From positions 1-64,000 of the forward strand of contig JBAXKB010000003.1 in NCBI GenBank assembly GCA_037137575.1: a stretch of 64,000 bases of DNA. The letters run 5' to 3'. Shown here in pieces: positions 49,300-59,138 of this stretch. Within the stretch, counting starts at the first letter, position 1. Each line of letters begins with the position of its first letter. Made by a program: the position numbers and the translations under genes. The notes beneath the pieces were generated by a model. It did no database searches. It was not told the DNA's origin and worked only from the letters and a program-made list of their open reading frames with translations. The stretch comes from UBA5976 sp037137575. Lineage in GTDB: Bacteria > Actinomycetota > Actinomycetes > S36-B12 > UBA5976.

Positions 49300-51675
49300 T
49301 TAAAGGTCGCCAGATTTTTGCAGGCGACCAAACGCAATCCAGCCTGGGATGGTTGGAAGCCAGAAAGTGCCTAAGCGAAATAGCAGTGTTGCCGAAACCG
49401 CAATTTCACCTTGAATTCCAGTTGCGGTTAGGCCAGCAGCCAAAGCCGCTTCAACCGCACCCAGGCCACCGGGTGTTGGGGCTGCTTGCGCAACAACGCT
49501 ACTTCCCAAATAGACCAATGCGACTCCAACAATGGATGCCTTTGGCGTGAATGCTAGAACACAGAAATACAAACATAAGCAGTAACACAAATTCAGCATC
49601 AATACGCCGCCGATACCTTGGCTAAGTTTGCGTGGCTGATTGATAAGTGCAGCAAGACGTGGAATCACTTGCTCAATAATTGGGCGCACGCGACCAATAA
49701 GCTGTTTGCGCACTGATGTGAAACTCAGAGCAATTGAAATCGCCATAGCTATAACTCCAACAACCAAAACTGCTGTTCTTGTCGGGGCAAACGATAAGTC
49801 GCTTGCAGTACCAGCGGCAATTGCAGCAATAAGCAGCAAAGTTATGTGGCTAAAGAAAGCTAAGACTTGAGCAACAGCCACACTTGCACCAGCAAGAGCG
49901 CTGTTGATTCCTTGTTTAGTTAAGAATCGAATATTGACGGCGACTGAGCCAAGTGTGGGTGGAGCAACCAATGTTGCAAAAGATGCAGCCCACTGCGCTT
50001 GAAATGTTTTCCAAAAAGGTAGTCGCTCTGGCGTTACTCCAGTAAGTGAAAGCGTGGCAGCGACATAAGTCAAAGCTGATAATCCGAGTGCGATCAAGAG
50101 GTAGATGGGATTGGCGTGCGCAATTAAATTATTTAGATTTACCTGTGCAAGTTGGGTCAGGAGGAGATAGCCAGCGATAGTTCCACCAGCGATGGTTAAT
50201 AGCGTGCGCGGTTTGATGCGCTCGATTTCAATTTGCTCGGTTTCAGCTTCGGGGAAAAGTGTGATGAGTTGTTCACGGATCTGGACTAAAAGTTCGTGAT
50301 GCTCTTTGAGCTGATTCCGGGTCTCGGTTGAAAATGCAACAAGCTGCAGAGCTGGAAGGGCTTTTGCTAGGTGAGCATCACCGAGGACCATGCGACCTGC
50401 AGCCATTGCTCGCGCCGGAGAGGCTAGTAATGACAATGTGCAAAACATTTCAGCTAAGTCAATCCGCAGCAATACATCCGATGCCGCAATAGCGCCGTCT
50501 TCAACACCAATCAGGTAAACCTTGCCGTCGCGACCGAGCAGTAGGTGCTCGTCAGTAAGCGAGCGGTGGGCAATTCGAGCTGCTTGCAGGTCGCGCACAA
50601 TTTCCCAAGCGCCAACCAATTCAGCATCACCAATCGGTTTTGGCAGATTAGAAAATATGCGCCCTGGGATGTGTTCAAAAGCGAGTACTGCCGAGTCGGG
50701 GCCAACTTCTGCAACTGAAATCAAGTGTGGAGTATTAATGCCAGCTGTTGAGATTGCCCAGCTATTTAACGCGGTTCGTTCAAGTCGGCGGCGCATTGAA
50801 GTACCAGCGCTGCCAGTTTCGTCACGAAGTCGGATAGAACGGTAGGCCGACGTTGCCAGGCCGCCACCTTCAAGATCGCGGTCAAGAATTACAAGATCTA
50901 GGCGCTCGTTATCAACAGTGGTTGCGTCGTATCGACGACCCGAACTAAGTACTTTAGCTGCACTGAGCAAAGTAAGTGGGTGGCCGATGCCTGCCAATGT
51001 TGCCGCAATTTCATTTCCGGTGGGCCGAGTTGTATCAGTGCCAAGGAAGTAGCGAATTAACAGGCCAACAGCCCAGCCAGTCAAAACTGAGACGCTCAAT
51101 CCTGCGACGGTTGCGCCGCCGCTAATGATGTCGCCAAGGCCAACCGAGAATAAAACAATCAGGCAGATTATTGGCCATCTAGACCGCGACATCATGCGGG
51201 AAACTGTTACGAGTGTGGCTAAGCCGCCAAGAAGTACGTTAAAAGGTGTTGGTGAAACTAGGTGACTCGAACCGGCGAAGGCTGTAATTAACCGAACTGA
51301 CCCAAGTGTTGTCAAAGTGAAGGTGGCGAAGCCCAAGAGGACAATAGTTGCAAGCATTCCAGCAAGTGCTTCTATTAACTGTCGGCCACGACGACGCAGC
51401 ATCATATCGACCGAAACTGCTGCTGGGAAAACGATCGCACCAAAACCACTCACGATTGAGGCAAGCAGTAGTACTGGTTTTGGAAGTGTGTTAGCACCTA
51501 AGGTGATGTCTTGATCGATGCCGCTTGTAGTGCGATGTGCAATGTAAGCCAAAAGGCCAACCGCAACAATGCTAAGGGCCACAGTGGCAAAGCGGGCCAA
51601 GTCTGCAGGGCGACGCAAGCGGCGTTCCAGGACAGCGTCCTCAATAACCAAAGTCTGGCGCGCAGTGCCGGGCAT
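49300..51675 (-). CDS. Flippase-like (UPF0104/LPG synthase-type) membrane protein with kinase-like middle domain
   Basis: Large membrane protein of 791 residues. The N-terminal part (about 25-215) has six or so helices. A soluble middle part (about 240-480) resembles a protein kinase fold: LDLVILDRD, VLAFEHIPGRIF, and the catalytic-loop-like HRSLTDEHLLL followed by VYLIGVEDGA. The expected catalytic Asp is not evident. The C-terminal part (about 490-790) has eight or so helices of the lysylphosphatidylglycerol synthase/flippase-like family (GVTPERLPFWKTFQAQWAAS, and PTPGGLGAVEAALAAGL near the end). It probably moves or binds a lipid. AAGGA lies before the ATG. Divergent from adnA. Confidence 0.85.
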   Translation of the reverse strand: MPGTARQTLVIEDAVLERRLRRPADLARFATVALSIVAVGLLAYIAHRTTSGIDQDITLGANTLPKPVLLLASIVSGFGAIVFPAAVSVDMMLRRRGRQLIEALAGMLATIVLLGFATFTLTTLGSVRLITAFAGSSHLVSPTPFNVLLGGLATLVTVSRMMSRSRWPIICLIVLFSVGLGDIISGGATVAGLSVSVLTGWAVGLLIRYFLGTDTTRPTGNEIAATLAGIGHPLTLLSAAKVLSSGRRYDATTVDNERLDLVILDRDLEGGGLATSAYRSIRLRDETGSAGTSMRRRLERTALNSWAISTAGINTPHLISVAEVGPDSAVLAFEHIPGRIFSNLPKPIGDAELVGAWEIVRDLQAARIAHRSLTDEHLLLGRDGKVYLIGVEDGAIAASDVLLRIDLAEMFCTLSLLASPARAMAAGRMVLGDAHLAKALPALQLVAFSTETRNQLKEHHELLVQIREQLITLFPEAETEQIEIERIKPRTLLTIAGGTIAGYLLLTQLAQVNLNNLIAHANPIYLLIALGLSALTYVAATLSLTGVTPERLPFWKTFQAQWAASFATLVAPPTLGSVAVNIRFLTKQGINSALAGASVAVAQVLAFFSHITLLLIAAIAAGTASDLSFAPTRTAVLVVGVIAMAISIALSFTSVRKQLIGRVRPIIEQVIPRLAALINQPRKLSQGIGGVLMLNLCYCLCLYFCVLAFTPKASIVGVALVYLGSSVVAQAAPTPGGLGAVEAALAAGLTATGIQGEIAVSATLLFRLGTFWLPTIPGWIAFGRLQKSGDL

Positions 51676-51744
51676 CTTTGAAATCCTTAGTGCTAAAAGT
51701 TGCTTGCCCTCTAATCTTGCCCTGAAATGGCTTTGATGTGAAAA

Positions 51745-51762
51745 ACAACAAGCACAACAAGC
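51745..51762. repeat. Tandem 9-bp repeat in flippase/adnA gap
   Basis: ACAACAAGC occurs twice in direct succession in the 164-bp intergenic region upstream of adnA. Significance unknown. Confidence 0.5.
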
Positions 51763-51839
51763 AAAGGGTTTTGCTGAAATGCCAAGAAATTGTCTAATAA
51801 AGCCAAAAGTGTCAGCGGGTCATGGTGAAATAGTGGGCA

Positions 51840-54800
51840 ATGACTGAATTAATTCTTGATCGAACGCAAGCTGAGCCTTACCAAGCCAAACCACTCGACC
51901 CACAGCAACTCAAAGTTGTTGCACATCGCATTGGAGCTATGCGTGTCTTAGCTGGCCCGGGCACTGGCAAAACCACAACTCTTGTGGCAGCAATGGCCGA
52001 GCGCCTAACCGGAACTGACAAATTGAAACCCGAAAACGTACTCGGACTCACTTTTGGCCGACGTGCTGCGCTGGATTGGCGAGCAAAAGTAACACTGGCG
52101 GTTGGCGGAGGACTCGTCCCACAAGTCAGTACTTTCCACTCATTCTGTTATGGCTTACTTCGCAAATACGATCCACAGGCAGCTGCTGAAATCGGTTTGC
52201 GATTGTTATCTGGCCCGGAACAGCAAGTGCGAGTTCGTGAACTTTTTCTGGGCGCACTTGAAGATGGTTCGTTTGCTCTTCCCAACGAGTTGCAAGCGGC
52301 CGCTCAAACTCGTGGCTTGATCGAAGAAGTTCGCGCAGTTATGTCGCGGACTCGTTCACATTTGATGGATCCACAAGACCTAGTCGAATTAGGTCGCAAA
52401 GCCAATCGGCCCATGTGGGAACTCATTGGTAATTTCATGGAAACTTATTTGCAAAGCATTGAAGCCGAGCAGGCGCTTGACTATGCCGAAGTAATTTTTC
52501 GCGCGCACTTACTTGTGAAATCTCAAGATCATGTGGCACTTGAACTTCAGGATCAATATCGGGCAATCTTCGTTGACGAATATCAAGACACTGACCCGGG
52601 CCAAGTAGCGCTATTGCAGTTGCTGGTTAATGCAAACACCACATTGACGGTAGTTGGCGATGTTGATCAAGCCATCTATAGTTTCCGCGGTGCTGACGAA
52701 TCCGGGATTCGTAATTTTGCCCAGGACTTCGCCCACATTTATGGCGCTAACATCCAAGACGATATTTCACTTAATACTTGTCGCCGATTTGGCGCTAATT
52801 TACGCAATGCAGCCAAGTCGGTTATCGAAAAACACCACCCGGCCGGTTTTAGTTTTGATTTAATAAATATGCATCGAAATTTGCAGTGTGAATCCGATGG
52901 TGGAGACATTGAACTGCTAACTTACGATTCAGATGGCGCACAGGCTGCGCACATTGCCAACCTCGTTGCTCGCGCACATGCGCAAGATGGCTTAGCTTGG
53001 TCTGACATTGCCGTAATTGTGCGCTCAGCAGCTAACTCAATTCCAACCATTTATCGCGCACTTGTTGCTGCTGGAATTCCAGTTGAAGTCGCAGCTGATG
53101 AAATTCCGTTGCATCGCGATCCAGCTAGTGCACCACTGATTCAGATTTTGGAAGTAATCGCAAAACCCAATTCACTCACGCCAGAACTGGCTGTGGCTAT
53201 TGCTACTGGCCCTATTGGACAAATCGATGCAGTGGATCTGCGCCGTTTTGTGCAGTACCTACGAAAAGCAGATCGTGCGCCCGAACGTGTGGCAAGACCT
53301 TCTGGCGAGTTACTTATAGAGGCAATAAATAACGTCGGTGATTTACTTGCCATCAATGAACCTCGCCACAAAAAGGTAATTGATAATGTCACGCGCATTG
53401 GCAACCTCATCAATGAATGCCGCCGGGAGATTTCTAAAGGTGCTTCGGCCCACGAGATTTTGTGGCAAGTCTGGCAAAGCTCAACTTGGCCAACTCAACT
53501 TCTTGCAGCTTCACTTGGTCAGGGTGCAAGTGCTGGGCGAGCGAATCGTGATTTAGATTCCATCTGTTCACTTTTTGACCAAGCCAATCGCTTCGTTGGT
53601 CAAAATCGATCTCTGGGCGTTCGGGTATTTCTTGATGAGATAACCGCTCAAGAAATTCCAGCTGAGGCACTTGCTGATAATCAAGTGCGCTCTAATACCG
53701 TTCGTATTCTCACTGCCCATCGGGCAAAGGGTCTCGAATGGCCGCTAGTAATTGTTGCTGGTGTGCAAGAAGATCTATGGCCAGATCTGCGCATGCGACA
53801 GACCTTGTTACAAGCCGACCGTGTTGGCAACAACATTGAATTATTGCCAACAACTCTGGCCGAAGCATTAGTTGCTGAGCGACGCCTGTTCTATGTGGCA
53901 CTGACTCGCGCGATGCAACGAGTGGTTGTTACTGCTGTATTTGAAGACCGGAAAGAAGAAGGTGAAGTTCCATCCCGGTTCATTGACGATGTCAGGTTGT
54001 CGGGAGCCATTGTTACTTCTGAACATTTGCCTGGGCGACCAGCGCGAGCGCTAAGCGCCGACAGTATCGTGGCAGAGCTTCGCCGAACTCTGGCAAGTCC
54101 AACTTCTAGCGAGCCTTTGCAAAAGGCAGCGGCATCGCGCTTAGCAAAATTAGCTGGCACTGAATTTGCGGCGCTGCGCACAGCGAATCCAGATAACTGG
54201 TGGGGTATTTTGCCGACAACTAAAAATGAACTTAACAAACCAGTTGAGCCGATTTCAATTTCTGCCACTGCGATAAATAACTTGGAAGAATGTCCGGCGC
54301 AGTGGTTCTTAACTCGACAGGTTTCGGCAGTTGCGCAGACCCAAAATCACATGGTGTTTGGCACGATCTTGCACTCCATCGCCCAAGGATTACAAACTGG
54401 CGAACTTGCCCCGAACCTTGACGATATCTCTGGCGAGTTAGACAAAGTCTGGGCATCCATGCCATACGAAGCAAATTGGATTTCGACTAACGAGCGCCAA
54501 GAGGCGGCGCTGGCGGCCGAACGCTTATTGAATTGGTTCCAAGCCAATGCTGATGTGCGAAGTATCGCTGAATCAACTCTTGAATTTGCAACCACCTTGC
54601 CAGTTACTGATTCAGATGGGTCAACCCGTGAAATTTCAATCAAGATCACAGGCTCTGCTGACCGCGTGCAATTTAATGCTGATGACATTGTGGTCTATGA
54701 CTACAAAACAGGACGTAAAGCAACAACAAATATTCAAAAGAATGTGCAGCTGGCTCTCTACAGTTACTTAGTAGAAAATGGCACTTTCTCTGATGGTGAT

Positions 54801-55079
54801 AACAAGCTCACACTTCGGCCTGGACAAACGGTTACCGGCGGCGCATTAATTAATCTTCGCCTTGAAGATAAATCTCAGCCAGGCATGCCACAAATTCAAC
54901 AAGTAGCCAATGGCACGCACGATTTGAAAAACGATGTTCCGCTAGTCGAGCGGTTAGCTAACGCGGCCGCCATAATTCTCGACGAGCGCTATGAAGCACG
55001 ACCCGACACCGGGCGCTGTGATTACTGTGCGGTGCGCATGCTCTGCCCGGCCCAAAGTGAAGGAAGGCAGGTGCTGTAA
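51840..55079 (+). CDS. adnA: AdnA: helicase-nuclease subunit of the AdnAB end-resection motor
   Basis: UvrD-like helicase fused to a RecB-type nuclease, 1079 residues. With AdnB it unwinds and trims DNA ends for repair, the actinobacterial counterpart of RecBCD and AddAB. Walker A is AGPGTGKTTT (38-47). DEYQDTDP and GDVDQAIYSFRGAD are helicase motifs II and III, and LTAHRAKGLEW and FYVALTRAMQR are later ones. The nuclease region has FGTILHSIAQGL, GSADRVQF and VVYDYKTG. Cysteines in LEECPAQW and GRCDYCAVRMLC are spaced like Fe-S RecB nucleases. Its stop overlaps the adnB start as TAATG. Confidence 0.93.
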   Translation: MTELILDRTQAEPYQAKPLDPQQLKVVAHRIGAMRVLAGPGTGKTTTLVAAMAERLTGTDKLKPENVLGLTFGRRAALDWRAKVTLAVGGGLVPQVSTFHSFCYGLLRKYDPQAAAEIGLRLLSGPEQQVRVRELFLGALEDGSFALPNELQAAAQTRGLIEEVRAVMSRTRSHLMDPQDLVELGRKANRPMWELIGNFMETYLQSIEAEQALDYAEVIFRAHLLVKSQDHVALELQDQYRAIFVDEYQDTDPGQVALLQLLVNANTTLTVVGDVDQAIYSFRGADESGIRNFAQDFAHIYGANIQDDISLNTCRRFGANLRNAAKSVIEKHHPAGFSFDLINMHRNLQCESDGGDIELLTYDSDGAQAAHIANLVARAHAQDGLAWSDIAVIVRSAANSIPTIYRALVAAGIPVEVAADEIPLHRDPASAPLIQILEVIAKPNSLTPELAVAIATGPIGQIDAVDLRRFVQYLRKADRAPERVARPSGELLIEAINNVGDLLAINEPRHKKVIDNVTRIGNLINECRREISKGASAHEILWQVWQSSTWPTQLLAASLGQGASAGRANRDLDSICSLFDQANRFVGQNRSLGVRVFLDEITAQEIPAEALADNQVRSNTVRILTAHRAKGLEWPLVIVAGVQEDLWPDLRMRQTLLQADRVGNNIELLPTTLAEALVAERRLFYVALTRAMQRVVVTAVFEDRKEEGEVPSRFIDDVRLSGAIVTSEHLPGRPARALSADSIVAELRRTLASPTSSEPLQKAAASRLAKLAGTEFAALRTANPDNWWGILPTTKNELNKPVEPISISATAINNLEECPAQWFLTRQVSAVAQTQNHMVFGTILHSIAQGLQTGELAPNLDDISGELDKVWASMPYEANWISTNERQEAALAAERLLNWFQANADVRSIAESTLEFATTLPVTDSDGSTREISIKITGSADRVQFNADDIVVYDYKTGRKATTNIQKNVQLALYSYLVENGTFSDGDNKLTLRPGQTVTGGALINLRLEDKSQPGMPQIQQVANGTHDLKNDVPLVERLANAAAIILDERYEARPDTGRCDYCAVRMLCPAQSEGRQVL

Positions 55080-58000
55080 TGAAAACTCCTGAAGAATTCG
55101 CAAGCGTTTTCCAAGTTGATAAGACCAAGCCACCAATGGTGCCAAGTGTCGAGCAGTGGGCTGCCATCACAGCGCCACTTGAACCGAGCATCATTGTCGC
55201 GGGCGCAGGCACAGGAAAAACTACAACTATGGCGTCGAGAATCAGTTACTTGATTGCCACCGCAGCAGTGCCGCCCGAGAAAATTCTGGGACTCACGTTC
55301 ACCAAGAAAGCTGCTCGCGAACTTGGCCAGGCAGTGCGTCTGCGCCGAGACCAAGCGCTGGCTTACCGATTGGCTAACTTCCCAGCAAACCAGGGCGAAG
55401 CTGACGAACTCGGCGAACCAATGATTTCAACTTATAACTCGTTTGGCGCCAGGTTACTCAAAGAACATGGGCTGCGCATCGGCATTGAACCGGATGCTCG
55501 AGTGCTTGTAGATGCAACTCGCCACCAGTTAGCTATGCGTGTTGTTTCGCGGACCAAAGTTCAACTGGCAGGGCTTGATTTCAAACAAGTCAAAGATGTA
55601 GTTAAAGCAGTGCTTGAACTAGATAGCGAGTGCTCTAACTACCTAGTTTCGCCAGAAGAAGTGATTGTCTACGATCAGAATTTGATAAACCGATTTGCTC
55701 AGGTTTTGGATCCAACTGATGAAACTTTAGCCATGATGCAAATCTCCAAACGCCGTATCGCAATTGCCGAAGTTGTTGCGCAGTTTAGGGCTGCAAAAAT
55801 CACTGAAGGCATTATCGATTACTCAGATCAAATTCGACTTTCTGCGCAGGCAGCTGGTGATTCAGCTGAAATGTGTCGAATGCTTCGCGAACAATTTTCG
55901 GTAGTTCTTCTTGATGAATATCAGGACACTTCCGTTGGCCAAAAACTTCTGTTGCATCGACTCTTTGGTGATGCCCATCCTGTTATGGCAGTGGGTGATC
56001 CATGCCAGGCTATTTACGGCTGGCGTGGGGCTGATGTAACAAACATCGAAAACTTTGTCACAGAGTTCACCCGTGCTGATGGTTCGCCAGCCACAAAATA
56101 CCGATTGTCGGTTAATCGACGTTCAGGTCAATTGATTCTGGACACTGCCAATTCACTAAGTGATCCACTTCGAGCGATTCACACTGAGATAGTTGAGCTA
56201 GTTGCAGGAAGCAAAGAGCAGATTCCAGCCCAGATCCATACTGCTTTGTTAGAAACTTTTCCCGAAGAAGTTGAGTGGGTCTGTGATCAGATCCAAGCAC
56301 AGATTGCCAAAGGTACTCCGCCAAAAGACATCGCAGTATTGCTGCGAGTTGGCAAATATGGAACCGACTTTGTCGCAGGACTTGAAGCGCGAAACATACC
56401 TGTGCAAGTAGCAGACGCCGGTGTGCTGGTTCATCTTCCTGAAGTACGCGATGTTTTGTGCTATTTGGAATTGATGGCCGATCCAACAGCCAACACTGCG
56501 CTAGTTCGCATATTGTCTGGGCCAAAGTGGCGCATTGGCGCTCGTGATTTAGCGTTGTTGGGCCAGCAAGCACGCAAACTTGCCAATTCGGATTACCAGG
56601 CCGAAAAACATTTACCGATGGCATTGCAGTTAGAAAATGCGGTTGGTAGCACCGACGCGGCAGATCAGGTTTGCTTACTTGATGCACTTGAAGATGTTGC
56701 AACATCAAAACTTGCTTATTCCGCTCCTGCGCGCGAACGCATGATTGCCCTTGCCACCCAGTTGCGCAGCCTGCGCCAGCATGTTGGTGATACTGCAATT
56801 GATGCAATAGCTCGCATCATTCGCGAAACAGGACTCGGCGTTGAAGCGCTAGCGAAACCAAACGCAGTTAGTAAGTCACATGGTGATCGCCTTGGGGCAC
56901 TTATCGACTTAGCTGGTTCGTATCGAAGCCTGGATGGCGAAGCCGGAGTTCACGCATTCTTGCGCTTCTTAGCCGATGGCCAACTATTCGATAATTTGCC
57001 AGTAGGCGAACTAACGCTCACTGATGATGCAGTTGTTGTTATGACCGCGCACAAGTCAAAAGGTCTGGAATTCCCAGTAGTAGCGGTCCCTATGATGTCC
57101 AAAGATCAGTTCGCAAGTAAGCCAAGGACCCTGCACTGGATGACCAACCCAGATAAATTGCCGTTTGCGCTAAAGAACCAGCAGCTCAAAGATCCACGGG
57201 TTCTAGGGCTATTGCTTTGCGATAACCCGGATAAAAAGATAATTGAAGATTACAAAGCGTATTTCAATGACATGCATCAATTGGATGAAACGCGATTAGC
57301 GTATGTTGCGGCAACCAGAGCGAAGCAAGTTTTGTTTGCCTCGGGTTCATATTGGGGAACTCCTTCGCATAAAACAGCATGGGGACCAAGTGCCTTTTTG
57401 AAAACGATTGAAAATCATGCAACAACGTCGAAGTCGGATGCACTGCCGCCGGTTAAAGGTGACAAGAATCCAAATGCCAAAGATGGCGACTACGTCACTT
57501 GGCCGCATCCACTTGATGAAACAAAATTTAGCCAATTACAAAGTCAAGCTCAGTTAGTTAAAGCTGCAAATCTCGAAGGCGATTTTTCGGAATTGTCCGA
57601 AGATGAATTGAGCGAGGTGGCAAATTGGGATGCTGATATTTCGGCACTACTCGGTTTGCTGGCCCGCGCTGGCGAAGTGTCACGCACGGTTAAATTGCCC
57701 GACACATTGACGGCAAGTCAGCTAGTTGCGTTACACAAAGACGAGGCAGAGTTTGTTCGCACTCTTGTGCGCCCGATGCCGCGCAAGCCAGCACCCGAGG
57801 CAGTGCGTGGAACAGCGTTCCATGCCTGGGTTGAGGATTATTACGGCGTTCGTAAGCTTGCGAATTTGGAAGAACCGCCACCAGGTAGCGATTCGCCTAT
57901 CTACGACGACAACTTGCTCGCCAAACTCAAGCAGGCGTTCACCGATGGTAAGTTCGCACAGCGACCGCCATTAGATCTTGAGTTCCCATTCGCACTTATC

Positions 58001-58273
58001 GTGCGCCAAAGGCCACTAATTGGCCGTATTGACGCCGTTTTTGCCGGATCAATTGATGATCCATTGGCAGCTAAGTGGACAGTTGTTGACTGGAAAACGG
58101 GAGCACCAGGTTCAGCTGACCCGCTGCAGCTACATGTCTACCGGGCTGCTTGGGCCCAGCACATGGACGTGGCACTTGAGCAAGTCGATGCTGCGTTTTA
58201 TTTTGTTGGCCACGATGAAATTGAATTGGTAACCGAAATTATGACAGTTGAACAACTCTCAGACTTAATTTAG
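55079..58273 (+). CDS. adnB: AdnB: helicase-nuclease subunit of the AdnAB motor
   Basis: Second AdnAB subunit, 1064 residues. Walker A is AGAGTGKTTT (41-50). LLDEYQDTSVGQ is motif II, VGDPCQAIYGWRGAD motif III, MTAHKSKGLEFPVVAVPM and AYVAATRAKQ later motifs. The nuclease domain carries RGTAFHAWVEDYYG, LIGRIDAVF and VVDWKTGAP, with the catalytic acidic residues and Lys present, so both subunits look nuclease-competent. Unlike AdnA it lacks the Cys cluster at the C-terminus. Translation is coupled to adnA. The 3' end overlaps the convergent EEP gene by four bases. Confidence 0.93.
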   Translation: MKTPEEFASVFQVDKTKPPMVPSVEQWAAITAPLEPSIIVAGAGTGKTTTMASRISYLIATAAVPPEKILGLTFTKKAARELGQAVRLRRDQALAYRLANFPANQGEADELGEPMISTYNSFGARLLKEHGLRIGIEPDARVLVDATRHQLAMRVVSRTKVQLAGLDFKQVKDVVKAVLELDSECSNYLVSPEEVIVYDQNLINRFAQVLDPTDETLAMMQISKRRIAIAEVVAQFRAAKITEGIIDYSDQIRLSAQAAGDSAEMCRMLREQFSVVLLDEYQDTSVGQKLLLHRLFGDAHPVMAVGDPCQAIYGWRGADVTNIENFVTEFTRADGSPATKYRLSVNRRSGQLILDTANSLSDPLRAIHTEIVELVAGSKEQIPAQIHTALLETFPEEVEWVCDQIQAQIAKGTPPKDIAVLLRVGKYGTDFVAGLEARNIPVQVADAGVLVHLPEVRDVLCYLELMADPTANTALVRILSGPKWRIGARDLALLGQQARKLANSDYQAEKHLPMALQLENAVGSTDAADQVCLLDALEDVATSKLAYSAPARERMIALATQLRSLRQHVGDTAIDAIARIIRETGLGVEALAKPNAVSKSHGDRLGALIDLAGSYRSLDGEAGVHAFLRFLADGQLFDNLPVGELTLTDDAVVVMTAHKSKGLEFPVVAVPMMSKDQFASKPRTLHWMTNPDKLPFALKNQQLKDPRVLGLLLCDNPDKKIIEDYKAYFNDMHQLDETRLAYVAATRAKQVLFASGSYWGTPSHKTAWGPSAFLKTIENHATTSKSDALPPVKGDKNPNAKDGDYVTWPHPLDETKFSQLQSQAQLVKAANLEGDFSELSEDELSEVANWDADISALLGLLARAGEVSRTVKLPDTLTASQLVALHKDEAEFVRTLVRPMPRKPAPEAVRGTAFHAWVEDYYGVRKLANLEEPPPGSDSPIYDDNLLAKLKQAFTDGKFAQRPPLDLEFPFALIVRQRPLIGRIDAVFAGSIDDPLAAKWTVVDWKTGAPGSADPLQLHVYRAAWAQHMDVALEQVDAAFYFVGHDEIELVTEIMTVEQLSDLI

Positions 58274-59085
58274 CTTTCGCCTTTAAGTTCAGTTACCAAA
58301 GCACAGTGGTCGCTAATACCAAGCGCCATTCGTTGTGCTCGGCCGCGGGCGGACTTCACAGTTTCACTCGCGAGGCCACGAGCTAAAATGTGATCGAACT
58401 GAATTCGCGGCTTTACTACCGGGTAGGTAGGCGTATGGGCAAGTGAATCCCAGCCAGTAACTCTTTGCGGTAGTTTGCCAATTAAGTTGAAGTCACCGAA
58501 AAGTAGCGACGGTAATCCGCGCTTGGCTAGGGCCTTGCTAAGCGAGCGTAATTGTTTAACGTTGAATCCTGGGACAAAACTTAAGTGTGTTGTGGCAATA
58601 GTCATCGGGCCAAGTGGTGTTTGTGCTCTGGCGATGATTGCAACTCGTGGCTCGTCAGCTACTTTAAGCATGCGCCAGCCATCATCAGAAGGAACCGCAA
58701 GTGGCAGTGACATTGGCGCAGCTTTGAATCGCATCACTTCAATTTGATCTAGTGGGTACCGACTGGCAATGCCATTACCGTACTGTGGGCTAGTTGATTC
58801 AGAAAGTGCATCGCCGTGCAAATGAATTGCTGAATCATCGGCCGACTCCCACTGTTCGCCAGGAGTGCCAATAAGCGCTGGGGCAAAAATCCAATAGGGA
58901 AGTTCTAGACCAACAGCAATGTCTTGAAGTTGATGTTGGTGATTACTGCGAGGCTGTCCACGATCAACTTCCTGTACTCCGATGATGTCAGCGCGAATTA
59001 GGCGAGCCTGCTCAACTAGATCTACATCGCGCCCGGCGCCAATTATGGGGGTGGCATGTAACAGATTCCAGGTAGCAATACGCAT
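58270..59085 (-). CDS. Endonuclease/exonuclease/phosphatase (EEP) family protein
   Basis: Metal-dependent phosphodiesterase or phosphatase of 271 residues. EEP motifs are RIATWNLLHA (Asn), IGVQEVDRG (Glu), TIATTHLSF (His), LLFGDFNLIG (Asp, Asn) and the final GISDHCALV (Asp-His). Substrate unknown: DNA, nucleotide or lipid are all possible. I choose the ATG at 59085 because TAGGCT lies seven bases before it; the frame is open to 59109 but that part overlaps the promoter region. It sits between adnB and nudC, divergent from the latter. Confidence 0.9.
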   Translation of the reverse strand: MRIATWNLLHATPIIGAGRDVDLVEQARLIRADIIGVQEVDRGQPRSNHQHQLQDIAVGLELPYWIFAPALIGTPGEQWESADDSAIHLHGDALSESTSPQYGNGIASRYPLDQIEVMRFKAAPMSLPLAVPSDDGWRMLKVADEPRVAIIARAQTPLGPMTIATTHLSFVPGFNVKQLRSLSKALAKRGLPSLLFGDFNLIGKLPQRVTGWDSLAHTPTYPVVKPRIQFDHILARGLASETVKSARGRAQRMALGISDHCALVTELKGES

Positions 59086-59092
59086 ATCAATC

Positions 59093-59098
59093 AGCCTA
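59093..59098 (-). promoter_or_regulatory. -10 element of leaderless EEP-gene promoter
   Basis: On the minus strand TAGGCT lies seven bases before the ATG at 59085. Confidence 0.5.
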
Positions 59099-59126
59099 CG
59101 GTGATGCACAATTGCCCGCAGAACCT

Positions 59127-59132
59127 TAGGTT
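59127..59132 (+). promoter_or_regulatory. -10 element of leaderless nudC promoter
   Basis: TAGGTT lies six bases before the GTG at 59139. Confidence 0.55.
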
Positions 59133-59138
59133 AGGTAT

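Noticed and set aside
56112..56807. 231-codon open frame on the minus strand inside adnB
   Set aside because: It lies wholly antisense to well-conserved helicase sequence, has no family resemblance, and is Gln/Leu/His-rich as expected from a reading-frame shadow.
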